A DNA stretch of 64,000 nucleotides from Rhodoblastus sp963713695 (GTDB lineage Bacteria; Pseudomonadota; Alphaproteobacteria; Rhizobiales; Beijerinckiaceae): positions 744,001 to 808,000 of the forward strand of contig CAVQMU010000002.1 of the NCBI GenBank assembly GCA_963713695.1, given 5' to 3'. Below are positions 26,141 to 35,137 of the stretch, piece by piece. The notes under the pieces are model-generated. The model saw nothing but the letters and a program-made list of their open reading frames with translations. It ran no database searches and was not told the origin of the DNA. The translations under genes and the position numbers were made by a program. How positions within the stretch are numbered: the first letter of the stretch is position 1; every line of letters starts with the position of its first letter.

Positions 26141-26758
26141 CTAATTCGGGCAAGCCGCCCCCGTATTGATCCAGGCCTGGATGATTTCGCCAAATTGCGC
26201 CTGCGTGCCCGGAACGGGTTCACGGCCCTCGCCGGGATTCCACCCCCAGGCGACGAGTTCGTCCGTGGCCATGTGTTCATGCAATTGCGCGAGGGTCTTG
26301 CCGCCGTTGCGCTGGGGATCCTTGATCTGTCGGCAGATGTCGCCGAGCGACTTGCCCTGCCAGGCTTGCTCCATCGGCGCGAGCCGCCATTGCGGATTGC
26401 CGGGCACGCTATGGATGGATGCGGTCTTGATCGGCGTATTGGCCTGGAGGTGACAGGTCACGCATTGCATGCCCGCCGCGCCGATGTCGCCGGCGCCGCG
26501 CACGACCGGCGGATTATGCGGATGCAGGTCCGGGCCTTGCGTGGGGCGGTCGCCCGCCGGGTGACAATTCATGCAACGCGGGTTCTGGATGACCTTTCCA
26601 GCTTCTTCGAACAGCGCGACCGAGCGTTGGCCACGATCGCCTATCGAGTCGAAGGATTTGGCGTCGCGAAGCCCGCCTTCGGGATCGCGGCCGAATGCGA
26701 GCGAGGCGACGAGCACGGCCGACAGGACGCTCGCCAAAAAAGGAAGCAGCCCCTTCAT
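26141..26758 (-). CDS. Dihaem c-type cytochrome of the molybdenum hydroxylase operon
   Basis: A 205-residue periplasmic cytochrome c. A signal peptide (residues 1-23, FLASVLSAVLVASLAFG) precedes two haem-binding CxxCH motifs, CMNCH and CVTCH. The remainder is rich in methionine and histidine suitable for axial ligands (HPAGDRPTQG; IHSVPGNPQW; HEHMATDELVAWGW). Start ATG 26758 overlaps the stop of the large subunit gene (ATGA), and the next genes upstream are its Mo and FeS subunits. It probably carries electrons from the hydroxylase to the respiratory chain. Confidence 0.85.
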   Translation of the reverse strand: MKGLLPFLASVLSAVLVASLAFGRDPEGGLRDAKSFDSIGDRGQRSVALFEEAGKVIQNPRCMNCHPAGDRPTQGPDLHPHNPPVVRGAGDIGAAGMQCVTCHLQANTPIKTASIHSVPGNPQWRLAPMEQAWQGKSLGDICRQIKDPQRNGGKTLAQLHEHMATDELVAWGWNPGEGREPVPGTQAQFGEIIQAWINTGAACPN

Positions 26759-28919
26759 GCCAGGCCTCCCTGCGCGAAGGGCAGACGCGCTGTGACGACG
26801 CCCGTCAAGGCGCGCCATGCGTTGGCGACGGCGGGGCCGATCGGCGGCACGCCCGGCTCTCCGACCCCGGTCGGCTTTTCGCTCGACGGGATGATCGTCA
26901 CCTCGACCTGCGGCATCTCGGCGATGCGCAGCGAGCGATAGCTGTCGAAATTGGTCTGGCGCACTCGTCCGCTGTCGTCGAGGTCGAGCGATGCATAAAG
27001 CGCATGTCCCAGCCCGAAGCCGATGCCGCCCTCCATCTGGGCGCGAATGATGTTCGGATTGACCGGCACGCCGCAATCGACCGCACACCAGACTCGCGTC
27101 ACTTTCGGAAGGCCTCCGTCGCCGCGCATGACTTCCGCGACCTGCGCGACATAGGTATTGAACGACTTGTGCATGGCCACGCCATAGCCCGTGTCGTCCT
27201 TGCGGCGCCCGCTCCAGTTCGCGAGCTTCGCAACCGCCTTCAATACGCCGGCCTCGCGCGACGAGGGATCGAGCAGTGCGAGGCGTCCTTCGACAGGATC
27301 GCGCCCCGCCTTCTCAATGAGCATGTCGATGAAGGATTCGGTGGCGAAGGCTGTGTGCGTATGGCCGACCGACCGCCACCACAGGACGGGAACGCCCTGT
27401 TTCGGACTGTGAAGGTCAACCCGGAAATCAGCGATCTTGTAAGGCAGGTCGGCGACGCCCTCCACGGAGACCGCGTCGATTCCATTCTTGACCATCATCT
27501 TCTCGAAGGGCGTGCCCGCCATGATCGACTGTCCCACCAGGGTGTCGCTCATCGCGGCGATCGAACCGTCCTGCGCGACGAGGCCGCGCATGCGGTGGAC
27601 GAAGAAGGGCCGGTAGAATCCGCCGCGCAAATCGTCCTCGCGCGTCCAGACGAGTTTTACGGGGACAGGCTTGCCATAGGCTTTGGCGCACAGCGCCGCC
27701 TCGATCGCGAAATCGCCGTTCGCTGTCGTGCGGCGACCGAAGCTACCGCCCGCCAGCGCGACATCGATCGACACATTCTCGGGTTTGACGCCGAGCGCCG
27801 TCGCAATGGCGTTCTGGTCAATTCCCGGCCCCTGGCAGCCGAAGTGGCATTTGGCCTTTTCGCCATCGAAGGCCACGACGGCGTCTAGCGGCTCCATCGG
27901 CGCATGGGCCAGATAGGGAAAGACGAAAACCTGTTCGAGCGCTTCCGAGCCGCCAGCCGCCAGCTTGCCGGCGGCGTCGCCCCGGGTCGCGGCGATTTGT
28001 CCTGTCCTGGAGGACATGGCGACGTAGTCGCGCTCGATCGCTGCGGTCCCGACCTTGTGGGCGTCGTCTTCATTCCAGGTCATTTTCAGCGCGTCGCGCG
28101 CCTTGATCGCGGGCCAGGTCGACCGGGCGTAGACGGCGACCCCCTGCGGAAGGATGGCATGGCCGAGATAGCCACGGATTTTCCGCGAGCGGCGCTATCG
28201 TCCACCGCAACCGCCTTGCCGCCAAAACACTCGGGCCTCGCAATGAGCGCAACGACCATGTCCGGCGCCTTGAGGTCGATCGTGAAGATCGCCTGCCCAT
28301 GCGACTTGATGAACGAGTCCGGCTTGGGCAAGTCTCGCCCGATCAGTGTGAATTGCGAGGGATCCTTGAGTTTAACGTCGACAGGAACCGGCAGCGCGGC
28401 GGCCGCCGTCGCAAAAACGCCGAAACCGCTCTTCTTGCCGGAAGGGTGAGAAATGATGCCTTTCGAAACCGAAATCTCGCTTTCGGGAACTTGCCAGGCT
28501 TGCGCCGCCGCCTTGACCAGCATGGCGCGCGCGGCGGCGCCCGTGCGTCGCATCTGTTCATAGCTGTTGGCGATCGCCGTGGAGCCGCCGGTGATCTGAA
28601 CGCCCAAGGCGAAATTGGCGTAATAGCGCGGGTCGGCCGGCGCATTTTCGGCGCGGATCTGCGTCCAGTCGGCATCGAGCTCTTCGGCGACCAGCGTCGA
28701 TAGCCCCGTCCACGGCCCCTGGCCGAACTCGATATGCTTGCTCAGGATCGTGACCGTGTCGTCCGGGGCGATGCGGATGAAGGCGTTGGGCGCGAGCGGG
28801 GGCGTTCTGTTCGCGGCGCCTTCCTGCGCGCGGCCAGGCAAGGGAAGATAGGTTGCGAGGACGAGGCCGGCGGCGCCTTTCAGCAGGCCGCGACGATCTG
28901 GGGCGAATACGAGTCCCAT
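26755..28919 (-). CDS. Molybdenum hydroxylase large subunit, isoquinoline 1-oxidoreductase beta-like (frameshifted in this sequence)
   Basis: A xanthine oxidase-family molybdopterin-binding subunit. The N-terminus MGLVFAPDRRGLLKGAAGL has a twin-arginine export signal; then FGQGPWTGLSTLVAEELDA (MoCo-binding domain) follows. The first frame ends at 28086, while the second continues from about 28185 with KIRGYLGHAILPQGVAVYA into the MTWNEDDAHKV, the GGSFGRRTTAN motif and VEGVADLPYK, ending with MoCo glutamate-containing QMEGGIGFGLG. The shift near 28179-28192 equals one missing or two extra bases; deleting two A residues would leave a GAATC. Repaired length is about 720 residues. Located between the FeS subunit and the cytochrome. 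Confidence 0.88.
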
Positions 28920-28920
28920 C

Positions 28921-29376
28921 TCAGCCCTCCAGCGTCTTGGCGGCGGCGTGGATGGCCGCGCGAATTTTTGGATAGGTGGCGCAACGGCAGATATTCCCGG
29001 CCATGCCCTCGTCGATGGCCTTGTCGTCGGGCTTGGGCTGCGCCGACAGCAGCGCGATGGCCGACATGATTTGTCCGGACTGGCAATAACCGCATTGCGG
29101 CGTGTCGAGCGCCACCCAGGCTTTTTGCACGGCCTCGGCCTCCTTGCCGGAAACGCCTTCGATCGTGGTGATTTCCCGCCCTTCGAGCGTTGAAACCGGC
29201 GTGACGCAGGACCGGCGTGGCAATCCGTCGATATGGACGGTGCAGGCGCCGCATTGCGCCATGCCGCAGCCGAATTTCGTTCCGGTCAGTCCGAATTCGT
29301 CCCTGAGCGCCCAGAGAAGTGGCGTATCGGGATCCACGTCGATGTCGTGAGCTTTGCCATTGACCATGAGCCGCAT
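28921..29376 (-). CDS. Molybdenum hydroxylase small subunit, (2Fe-2S)-binding (isoquinoline 1-oxidoreductase alpha-like)
   Basis: A 151-residue protein with two [2Fe-2S] clusters. The plant-type ferredoxin domain shows FGCGMAQCGACTVHIDG...RRSC (Cys residues about 38-60), and the helical domain shows CGYCQSGQIMSA and NICRCATYPKI. The arrangement is the hallmark of the small subunit of IorAB/CoxS-type enzymes. The gene is first in a minus operon, with TGAGATG spacing to the large subunit. With the cytochrome c, the operon encodes a periplasmic oxidoreductase probably acting on an aldehyde or heterocycle. No specific substrate can be named. Confidence 0.92.
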   Translation of the reverse strand: MRLMVNGKAHDIDVDPDTPLLWALRDEFGLTGTKFGCGMAQCGACTVHIDGLPRRSCVTPVSTLEGREITTIEGVSGKEAEAVQKAWVALDTPQCGYCQSGQIMSAIALLSAQPKPDDKAIDEGMAGNICRCATYPKIRAAIHAAAKTLEG

Positions 29377-29544
29377 GACCGGTCTCCGAATTGGGAGGGA
29401 ACGCCGTTGTTAATTCGGAGCCAGGGCTATCGGTTCATTTGCGTTTCCGCGCTTCCGTGCTTGCAAGCGAAGCTCGCGGAACTCCCGCCACGTTGCCGCC
29501 CGACTTGTCTGCGACTAGACTGCGCCAAATTCTCGGGGGCCTGA

Positions 29545-30202
29545 ATGACTCGCGCCAAAATCGTCCTGCCGCTTCTCGCATCAGGTTTTGTAGGGCTCGC
29601 CTTGGCGCAGGCGCGCGCCGAGGAACTGCTGCCCTACTTCGCAGGCGGCGAGGCGCCGCAGCCGCTGAAAACCCAGGCGCAGCGGGAATTCGACGCTGCC
29701 GCGGAAAAAAATCCCTGGACCGGCCTGACAATGGGCAGCGAGGTTGTCGGCGTCTCCGGCCATGGCCGGGGATCGCGCGGTGGCTTCGGCGGCGACGCTT
29801 TCCTTGGCTACAACAAGGAATTCGACAATAATGTCGTCCTGGGCGTGCGGGGCAGCGCAGGCTACATGCCGGGACTGAGCAATTATGGCCCGCGGGGCTA
29901 TAATTTCGGCATGGCCGACATGAAGCTCGGCTATGACATGGGCCGCCTCATGCCTTATGTGACCGTCGGCGTCGGCATGGCCAATGCCGCCACGGCGATC
30001 GGCAATCCCTCGGGCGGCCTCAACAACGGTCAACAACCTCTTTTCCCGCTCGGGGCAGTCGGTGACGCTGACCCGGGTCGGCGCCGGTTTCGATTACGCC
30101 GTCACCAATAATCTGCACATCGGCGTCGAAGCCAGCGTCATCCAGGCGCATGGCAATGGTTTTGGCGCTCCGCCGCAGCCCGGAGCCGCGCCGCTGCCCT
30201 GA
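29545..30202 (+). CDS. Outer-membrane beta-barrel protein (frameshifted in this sequence)
   Basis: An exported protein: signal peptide (residues 1-25, LLASGFVGLALAQARAEE), followed by a barrel with alternating aromatic/hydrophobic strands (FLGYNKEFDNNVVLGVRGSA; MADMKLGYDMGRLMPYVTVGV). The first frame ends at 30111; the second frame continues FSRSGQSVTLTRVGAGFDY and IGVEASVIQAHGNGFG to 30202. The shift at 30028-30034 equals one extra (or two missing) bases. Repaired length about 219 residues. Resembles OmpA-like/porin opacity-type proteins of Hyphomicrobiales; exact family uncertain. Divergent from the molybdenum hydroxylase operon. Confidence 0.75.
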
Positions 30203-30253
30203 TTGGTCTTTCTTCCGCTTTCGCCGAGCCGCGGGGCCGCTTATAAGGCGGAC

Positions 30254-31254
30254 ATGAACGCTCCGCACCCGCTCCGCGCCCCCGACATGGACACGCTCGC
30301 CGAGCGCCTGCGCTCCGGCGACCGCGCCGCGCTGGCGCGCGCCATCACGCTGGTCGAAAGCCGGAAAGTCGAGCATCAGTCGCAAGCGCGCATTCTCGTG
30401 CAAAAGCTGCTGCCCTTCACCGGAAAGGCCATGCGCGTCGGAATCACCGGCGTGCCCGGCGTCGGCAAATCCACCACCATAGATACGCTCGGATCCAATC
30501 TCGTCGCCGCCGGGCATAAAATCGCGGTGCTTGCCGTCGATCCTTCCTCGTCGCGGACGGGCGGCTCGATTCTCGGCGACAAGACGCGCATGGCCAGGCT
30601 CTCGGTCGAGCGCAACGCCTTCATCCGTCCCTCGCCTTCTTCCGGCACGCTCGGCGGCGTCGCGGCGAAAACGCGCGAGACCATGCTGCTTTGCGAGGCG
30701 GCGGGTTTCGACGTGATCCTGGTCGAGACGGTCGGCATAGGCCAGTCGGAGACGACCGTCGCCGACATGACCGATTTCTTCCTCGTGCTGATGCTGCCTG
30801 GCGCGGGCGACGAATTGCAGGGCATCAAGAAGGGCGTGCTCGAACTCGCCGACATGATCGCCGTCAACAAGTCGGAAGGCGAGGGCCGCAAGCGCGCCAT
30901 TGCGGCGGCCGGCGAATATCGCGCGGCGCTGCATATCATGCAGGCGGCGTCGCCCAACTGGTCGCCGCCGGTCGTGCTGGTTTCCGGCCTCGACAATATC
31001 GGGCTCGAGGACATGTGGGCGCAGGTGCGTCGAACATCGACGCCGGTTCGAGGCCTCTGGCGAGGGCGCGAAAAAGCGCCGGGAACAGCAGGTCAAATGG
31101 ATGTGGACGATGCTGGAGGATTTTTTTCACGCGAGATTGCGTCGGAAATCCCTCGGTGCGCGCGATGCTGCCGGCGATCGAGAGGCAGGTGGCGGAAGGC
31201 GCGCTTTCGCCGACTCTCGCCGTCGAGCAGATCGTCGCTGCTCTAGGCTTGTAA
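30254..31254 (+). CDS. meaB: MeaB/ArgK-type GTPase, methylmalonyl-CoA mutase chaperone (frameshifted in this sequence)
   Basis: A G3E-family P-loop GTPase that protects and reactivates methylmalonyl-CoA mutase. The P-loop is GITGVPGVGKST (about residues 62-73), with VDPSSSRTGGSILGDK, the Mg site ETVGIGQSE and NKSEGEG (NKxD-like). Two frameshifts are apparent: at 31032-31035, where the frame moves to HRRRFEASGEGAKKRREQQ, and at 31145-31150 (GAAATC), where it moves to NPSVRAMLPAIERQVAEGAL and ends at 31254. Both equal one extra A; deleting one A at the second gives GAATC. The repaired protein is 332 residues, normal for MeaB. The mutase genes are not in this window. Start is ATG 30254. Confidence 0.88.
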
Positions 31255-31276
31255 GGTCTGGGCTTGTGAGGACTCG

Positions 31277-31857
31277 TTGAGGAAATCGCTGCTCGTCGCC
31301 GGTTTTGGCTCCTTCCCCGGGCACGCGGTCAACCCGGCGCAGATTGTCGCGGAGAGGCTGAAGCGGCGCAATCCCGAGCCTTCGCCCTGGCCGGGGTCGA
31401 TTTGCACGTGGCGGTTCTCGACGTCGAATATTCCGCCCTGTCTCCGCGGCTGAGCCGGCTTTTCGCCGAGACGAGCCCCGACGCCGTGCTTCTGCTGGGC
31501 GTGGCTTCGCGGCGCAAGGCGCTGTCGATCGAAAGTCTCGCGCGCAACCGCGTCTCGATGTTGCGGCCCGATGCGGCGAAACAGCACGCCTGGAGCCGCG
31601 CCATCGCTCATGGCGCGCCGGAATTTTTCCACAGCCCCGCGCCGGCCGCCCGGCTGGCCGCCTTGGCCCGTCGCGCGGGCGTTCCCGCGGAAATATCGCA
31701 TGACGCGGGAGATTACCTCTGCAACGAAAGCTTTTATCTGTCATTGCTGATGGACCGGCGCGCCGCGTTCGTCCATCTGCCGGACTGGCGCGGCGCGCCA
31801 TTGGAACGCGCTGCGCGCGCCATTGAGGCCATGGCGAAAAAATTCGCATTGTCGTAG
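31277..31857 (+). CDS. Pyroglutamyl-peptidase I-like protein (frameshifted in this sequence)
   Basis: A peptidase C15-type protein. A TTG start at 31277 has GAGG five bases upstream and gives LRKSLLVAGFGSFPGHAVNP, the typical beginning VTGFxPFxxxxxNPS. After about 34 codons the frame changes at about 31378-31381 (one missing base) to FALAGVDLHVAVLDVEYSAL, continuing to 31857. The catalytic Cys lies in GDYLCNESFY and the His in AFVHLP; the conserved Glu is in SIESLARN. This removes N-terminal pyroglutamate if active. The repaired length is 193 residues, as in the family. Follows meaB after 22 bases. Confidence 0.8.
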
Positions 31858-31886
31858 GCTTCGAAAATTCTTCGTGGGGAATTCGG

Positions 31887-32564
31887 ATGGAGCCGTCGCA
31901 CACCCTTGCAGGCCTGATCGAGATCGTCTGGCTCGACCTGATCCTGTCGGGCGACAATGCCGTGCTGCTGGCCCTTGCGACCCGCGCCCTGCCGATTGAG
32001 CACCGGCGCACGGCTGTCACGCTGGGAACGCTCCTGTTCATCCTGCTGCGCGTCGGCGTCACCTTCGCGCTGCTGACCTGCGCTGGCCTGCCCGGCGTCG
32101 GGATCGCCGGCGCGCTGGTGCTGATCTGGGCCGCGCTCGCGCTGGCCATGCGGCCGGAGACGCCAGAGCAGAAGACGCCGCGCCGCAGCCTTTCCGCTGC
32201 GCTGGTGGCCTGCCTCGCGGCCGATGCGCCCACGGCCCTCCAGAACATGACGGCGGTCCAGGCGGCGTCGGGCGGCGCGCGGCCGTTGGTCCTGCTGGGC
32301 CTGGCGCTTTCGATTCCGCTGCTCGCGCTCGGCTCGGCACAATTCATCACCGTCCTGCGCAAACCGCCGCTTTTGTGGGCCGGCGTGGGACTTCTGGGCT
32401 GGATTGCAGGGAAAATGGCCGCCACGGACGCGCTCATTCTCGCCAGTCCCATGCCGCCGGCCCTGATGGCCGATTTTGCGCCGCCGATAGGCGCGCTACT
32501 GGCGGCGCTGATCGTTTTTGTCTATCTGCGAGGACGGCACATCAAGGGCGTGCCGCAGGAATAG
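31887..32564 (+). CDS. TerC/Alx-family (YjbE-type) membrane protein
   Basis: A 225-residue polytopic membrane protein with about seven helices. The TerC hallmark is DLILSGDNAVLLALATR (acidic residues within helix 1-2), with a second half containing AADAPTALQNM. Members are thought to move manganese or other divalent metals to the periplasm and to metallate exported proteins. ATG start with a GGGGA upstream. Ends 12 bases before a PCu(A)C metal chaperone, which fits a metal-homeostasis pair. Confidence 0.82.
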   Translation: MEPSHTLAGLIEIVWLDLILSGDNAVLLALATRALPIEHRRTAVTLGTLLFILLRVGVTFALLTCAGLPGVGIAGALVLIWAALALAMRPETPEQKTPRRSLSAALVACLAADAPTALQNMTAVQAASGGARPLVLLGLALSIPLLALGSAQFITVLRKPPLLWAGVGLLGWIAGKMAATDALILASPMPPALMADFAPPIGALLAALIVFVYLRGRHIKGVPQE

Positions 32565-32576
32565 GGGGGAATAAAG

Positions 32577-33086
32577 ATGCGCATTTCCGAACATCCTTTT
32601 GCGGCCTCGGCCTTGATGGTCGCCTGGCTCTTTTTTGGCGCGGGCGGCGCTTTCGCCGGCGACATTGACGTCAGCTCGGCCTGGACGCGCGCCACCGTGC
32701 ATGGCGCGAGCGTCGGCGTCGGCTATCTCACCATAGTGAACAAGGGCAAGGAGGCCGATCGCCTGACCGGCGGCTCGGCCGATGTCGCGGACAAGGTGGA
32801 AGTTCATGAATCGAGCATGAGCGGCGGCGTGATGAAGATGCGCGACCTGCCGGACGGGCTCGAAATCAAGCCGGGCGCGACCGTTACGCTGAAACCCGGC
32901 TCCAATCATCTCATGCTGTTGGGACTGAAGAAAATCCTGCTGCCGGGCGAGAAAATCCATCTGACGCTGCAATTCGCAAAGGCCGGCAAAATCGAGGTCG
33001 AAGCGCCCGTCGAAAGCGTCGGCGCGACCGGACCGGCGGCCGCGCCGGCGCCGAAGACGGAAGAATCGCCTACGACCAGTTACTGA
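32577..33086 (+). CDS. Periplasmic copper chaperone, PCu(A)C domain
   Basis: A 169-residue exported protein. A signal peptide (residues 1-27, ending GGAFAGD) leads to a PCu(A)C domain with the copper-binding signature H-x10-M-x21-H-x-M: His and Met in VEVHESSMSGGVMKM and the second pair in SNHLMLLGLKK. It delivers Cu(I) to cytochrome oxidase or to SCO proteins. The C-terminus is a proline/alanine-rich tail (GPAAAPAPKTEESP). Encoded directly after the TerC-like protein, with 12-base spacing. Confidence 0.9.
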   Translation: MRISEHPFAASALMVAWLFFGAGGAFAGDIDVSSAWTRATVHGASVGVGYLTIVNKGKEADRLTGGSADVADKVEVHESSMSGGVMKMRDLPDGLEIKPGATVTLKPGSNHLMLLGLKKILLPGEKIHLTLQFAKAGKIEVEAPVESVGATGPAAAPAPKTEESPTTSY

Positions 33087-33107
33087 ACGCGCAGCTATTG
33101 AGCGGCT

Positions 33108-33959
33108 TCACATTGCGGAGAGCCGCTCAAGCCTTGCATTGGCGGCCGCCATGCGGCCGTAAAAACGGTCCGACAGCAGGAATGCCAGCTCTGTCTCGCG
33201 CGAAAAAGTGACGGGATCGAGCCGCGCCAGTTCGTCGTCGACATGGCCGGGATGGCACATGATCAGCGGCTTTCTCCCGGGCGCTTCCATATAGGTTGTG
33301 AAATCCGCGGCGTAGTCGCCTTGCGCGGAAAAATCGGAAAAGCCGGAAAATCCGTCGTTGAGCGCAAAACCCGCGGCCATCGCCTTTTTGCGGAAGCCGC
33401 GCGCAAGTCCGGAAACGGTGAGCGCCTTCCCCCAGTGCTTTCCGCGCGCAAAAATGCGGCGCGGGCGGTCGGCGCTGTCGCGCAGCCAGCATTTTCCGGC
33501 GAGCTTTCGCGACGACAATTCTTCAATGAGATCGTCGGCTATGGCCGGAAGGACCTGCACATGCTGGTGTCCGTCGACATAATCGGGCGGCGCGCCATAG
33601 GCGGCCTCGAAAGCATCGAGCTGGCGGCGCAATTCGTCCAGAATTTCCAAGCGGGGCAGGGCGCCGCGCCAGGCGGCGGGGACGATGGAGTTCATCGCGG
33701 GAAAGCGCCCGTCCGGCGCGAAGCGCTGCATTCGGCCCAAGGGGCCGCCAAGGGTGAGGTTGAAATGCAGGCCGAGATCGGCGGCAGGCGCCAGCTCGCG
33801 AAATTTGCGCGCGGCGTCCGGCCAGGAGGGTTGCGTGGTCATGGCGGAGGTCGCGGTCAGCCGTCCCGCGCCCAGGGCTTCGAGTATCCCCTGGGTCACG
33901 GCAGGCGAAAGGGCGAAATCGTCGGCGCAAAGCGCGAATTTTTGAACGGTCGGCATCAT
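33108..33959 (-). CDS. ChbG/HpnK-family deacetylase
   Basis: A YdjC-type carbohydrate deacetylase of 283 residues. Motifs are LCADDFALSPAV (metal-binding Asp-Asp), LGLHFNLT, DYVDGHQHVQVLP (His-x-His), MCHPGHVDDE. The family includes ChbG (chitooligosaccharide deacetylase) and HpnK (hopanoid-linked). Which of the two is not decided here; the adjacent glycosyltransferase on the opposite strand is typical of hpnI/hpnK-like gene pairs, so a hopanoid or sugar-lipid function is inference. Start is ATG 33959 (MMPTVQKF). Confidence 0.85.
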   Translation of the reverse strand: MMPTVQKFALCADDFALSPAVTQGILEALGAGRLTATSAMTTQPSWPDAARKFRELAPAADLGLHFNLTLGGPLGRMQRFAPDGRFPAMNSIVPAAWRGALPRLEILDELRRQLDAFEAAYGAPPDYVDGHQHVQVLPAIADDLIEELSSRKLAGKCWLRDSADRPRRIFARGKHWGKALTVSGLARGFRKKAMAAGFALNDGFSGFSDFSAQGDYAADFTTYMEAPGRKPLIMCHPGHVDDELARLDPVTFSRETELAFLLSDRFYGRMAAANARLERLSAM

Positions 33960-34060
33960 GTCTCGCGGGCGAAAACCAAATTTTGCCCTTTTCTTGCGCA
34001 TTTTCACGGCGCGGCCTAGATGATTGGCGTGGAAATCTCGCCGCGCAAGTGGAATTGCAA

Positions 34061-35083
34061 ATGACAAGCGATCGGAGCGCGCAAGCGCCGGAACTTTCGG
34101 TCATCGTGCCGGTGTTCAATGAATGCGGCAACCTGCAGCCGCTGCTCGACCGGCTTGTGCCGGCGCTGGCCTGCGTCGAGAGTTTCGAGATCCTGTTCAT
34201 CGACGATGGCTCGGACGACGCCACGCTTGCGACCTTGCGCGAGATCGGCGCAAATGATCCGCGCGTGCGGGCGCTGTCGTTTTCACGCAATTTCGGCAAG
34301 GAAATCGCCATTGCTGCCGGCGTCGACGCTGCGCGCGGCCGCTGCGCGGTGATCATGGACGCCGACCTCCAGCATCCCCCTGAGGCTATTGGCAAATTTG
34401 TCGCCAAATGGCGCGAGGGCTACCAGAACATTTATGGCGTCAGGGAAAGCCGCGAGACGGATTCGCCGGCGCGCAAATGGCTGACCGGCTTTTTTTACCG
34501 GCTGTTCCGCGCCTTCGGCGAAATCGACCTGCCGGAAGGCGCCGGCGATTTCCGCCTGCTCGACCGCGTCGCGCTCAACGCCCTGAAGGGCCTGCGCGAA
34601 AGGGCGCGGTTCAGCAAGGGGCTCTATGCATGGATCGGCTTCAAGTCGATCGGCGTGCCCTTCGAGGTGGAGGAGCGCCATTCGGGCGATTCGAAATTTT
34701 CCTACCGCAAGCTGACTCGCTTCGCTTTCGACGGCATCGTCTCCTTCACCACCGTGCCGCTCAGGGCCTGGACTTATATCGGCACGGCGATCGCCGCCTT
34801 CGCCTTCGTCAATGCGGTTTATTACCTTCTGGAAGTGCTGCTGGTCGGGGTCTCGGCGCCCGGCTTCCCCTCCTTGATCATTTCCATCATGTTTTTTGCC
34901 GGCGTGCAGATGATCTCTCTTGGCGTGCTGGGCGAATATATCGGCCGCGTCTTCGCCGAGGTGAAGGGCCGGCCGCTCTATCTTGTCGCCGAGGAGGTCG
35001 GCGGGCAAAAGGGCGACGTTCTCCCCCTGCCGGCCGAAGGCGAGCGCGCCGCCAGCTTCGCGGAGAATTCCTCCAAATCTTGA
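34061..35083 (+). CDS. Glycosyltransferase family 2, DPM1/GtrB-like with C-terminal membrane helices
   Basis: A 340-residue GT2 enzyme. The N-terminus has LSVIVPVFNECGNLQPL, FIDDGSDDAT, FSRNFGKEIAIAAGVDAARG and the metal-binding DADLQHPPE. A hydrophobic C-terminal region (about residues 240-310) has two helices (TYIGTAIAAFAFVNAVYYLL and ISIMFFAGVQMISLGVLG), ending in EYIGRVFAEVKGRPLY, as in GtrB and polyprenyl-phosphate mannosyltransferases. It likely makes a polyprenyl-phosphate sugar. Start is chosen at ATG 34061. MurJ follows after 54 bases on the same strand. Confidence 0.9.
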   Translation: MTSDRSAQAPELSVIVPVFNECGNLQPLLDRLVPALACVESFEILFIDDGSDDATLATLREIGANDPRVRALSFSRNFGKEIAIAAGVDAARGRCAVIMDADLQHPPEAIGKFVAKWREGYQNIYGVRESRETDSPARKWLTGFFYRLFRAFGEIDLPEGAGDFRLLDRVALNALKGLRERARFSKGLYAWIGFKSIGVPFEVEERHSGDSKFSYRKLTRFAFDGIVSFTTVPLRAWTYIGTAIAAFAFVNAVYYLLEVLLVGVSAPGFPSLIISIMFFAGVQMISLGVLGEYIGRVFAEVKGRPLYLVAEEVGGQKGDVLPLPAEGERAASFAENSSKS

Positions 35084-35137
35084 CGCCGCGGCGGGGCCAT
35101 GCGTTAACCCACCCCATCCGGCAACCATCGGCGCGAA

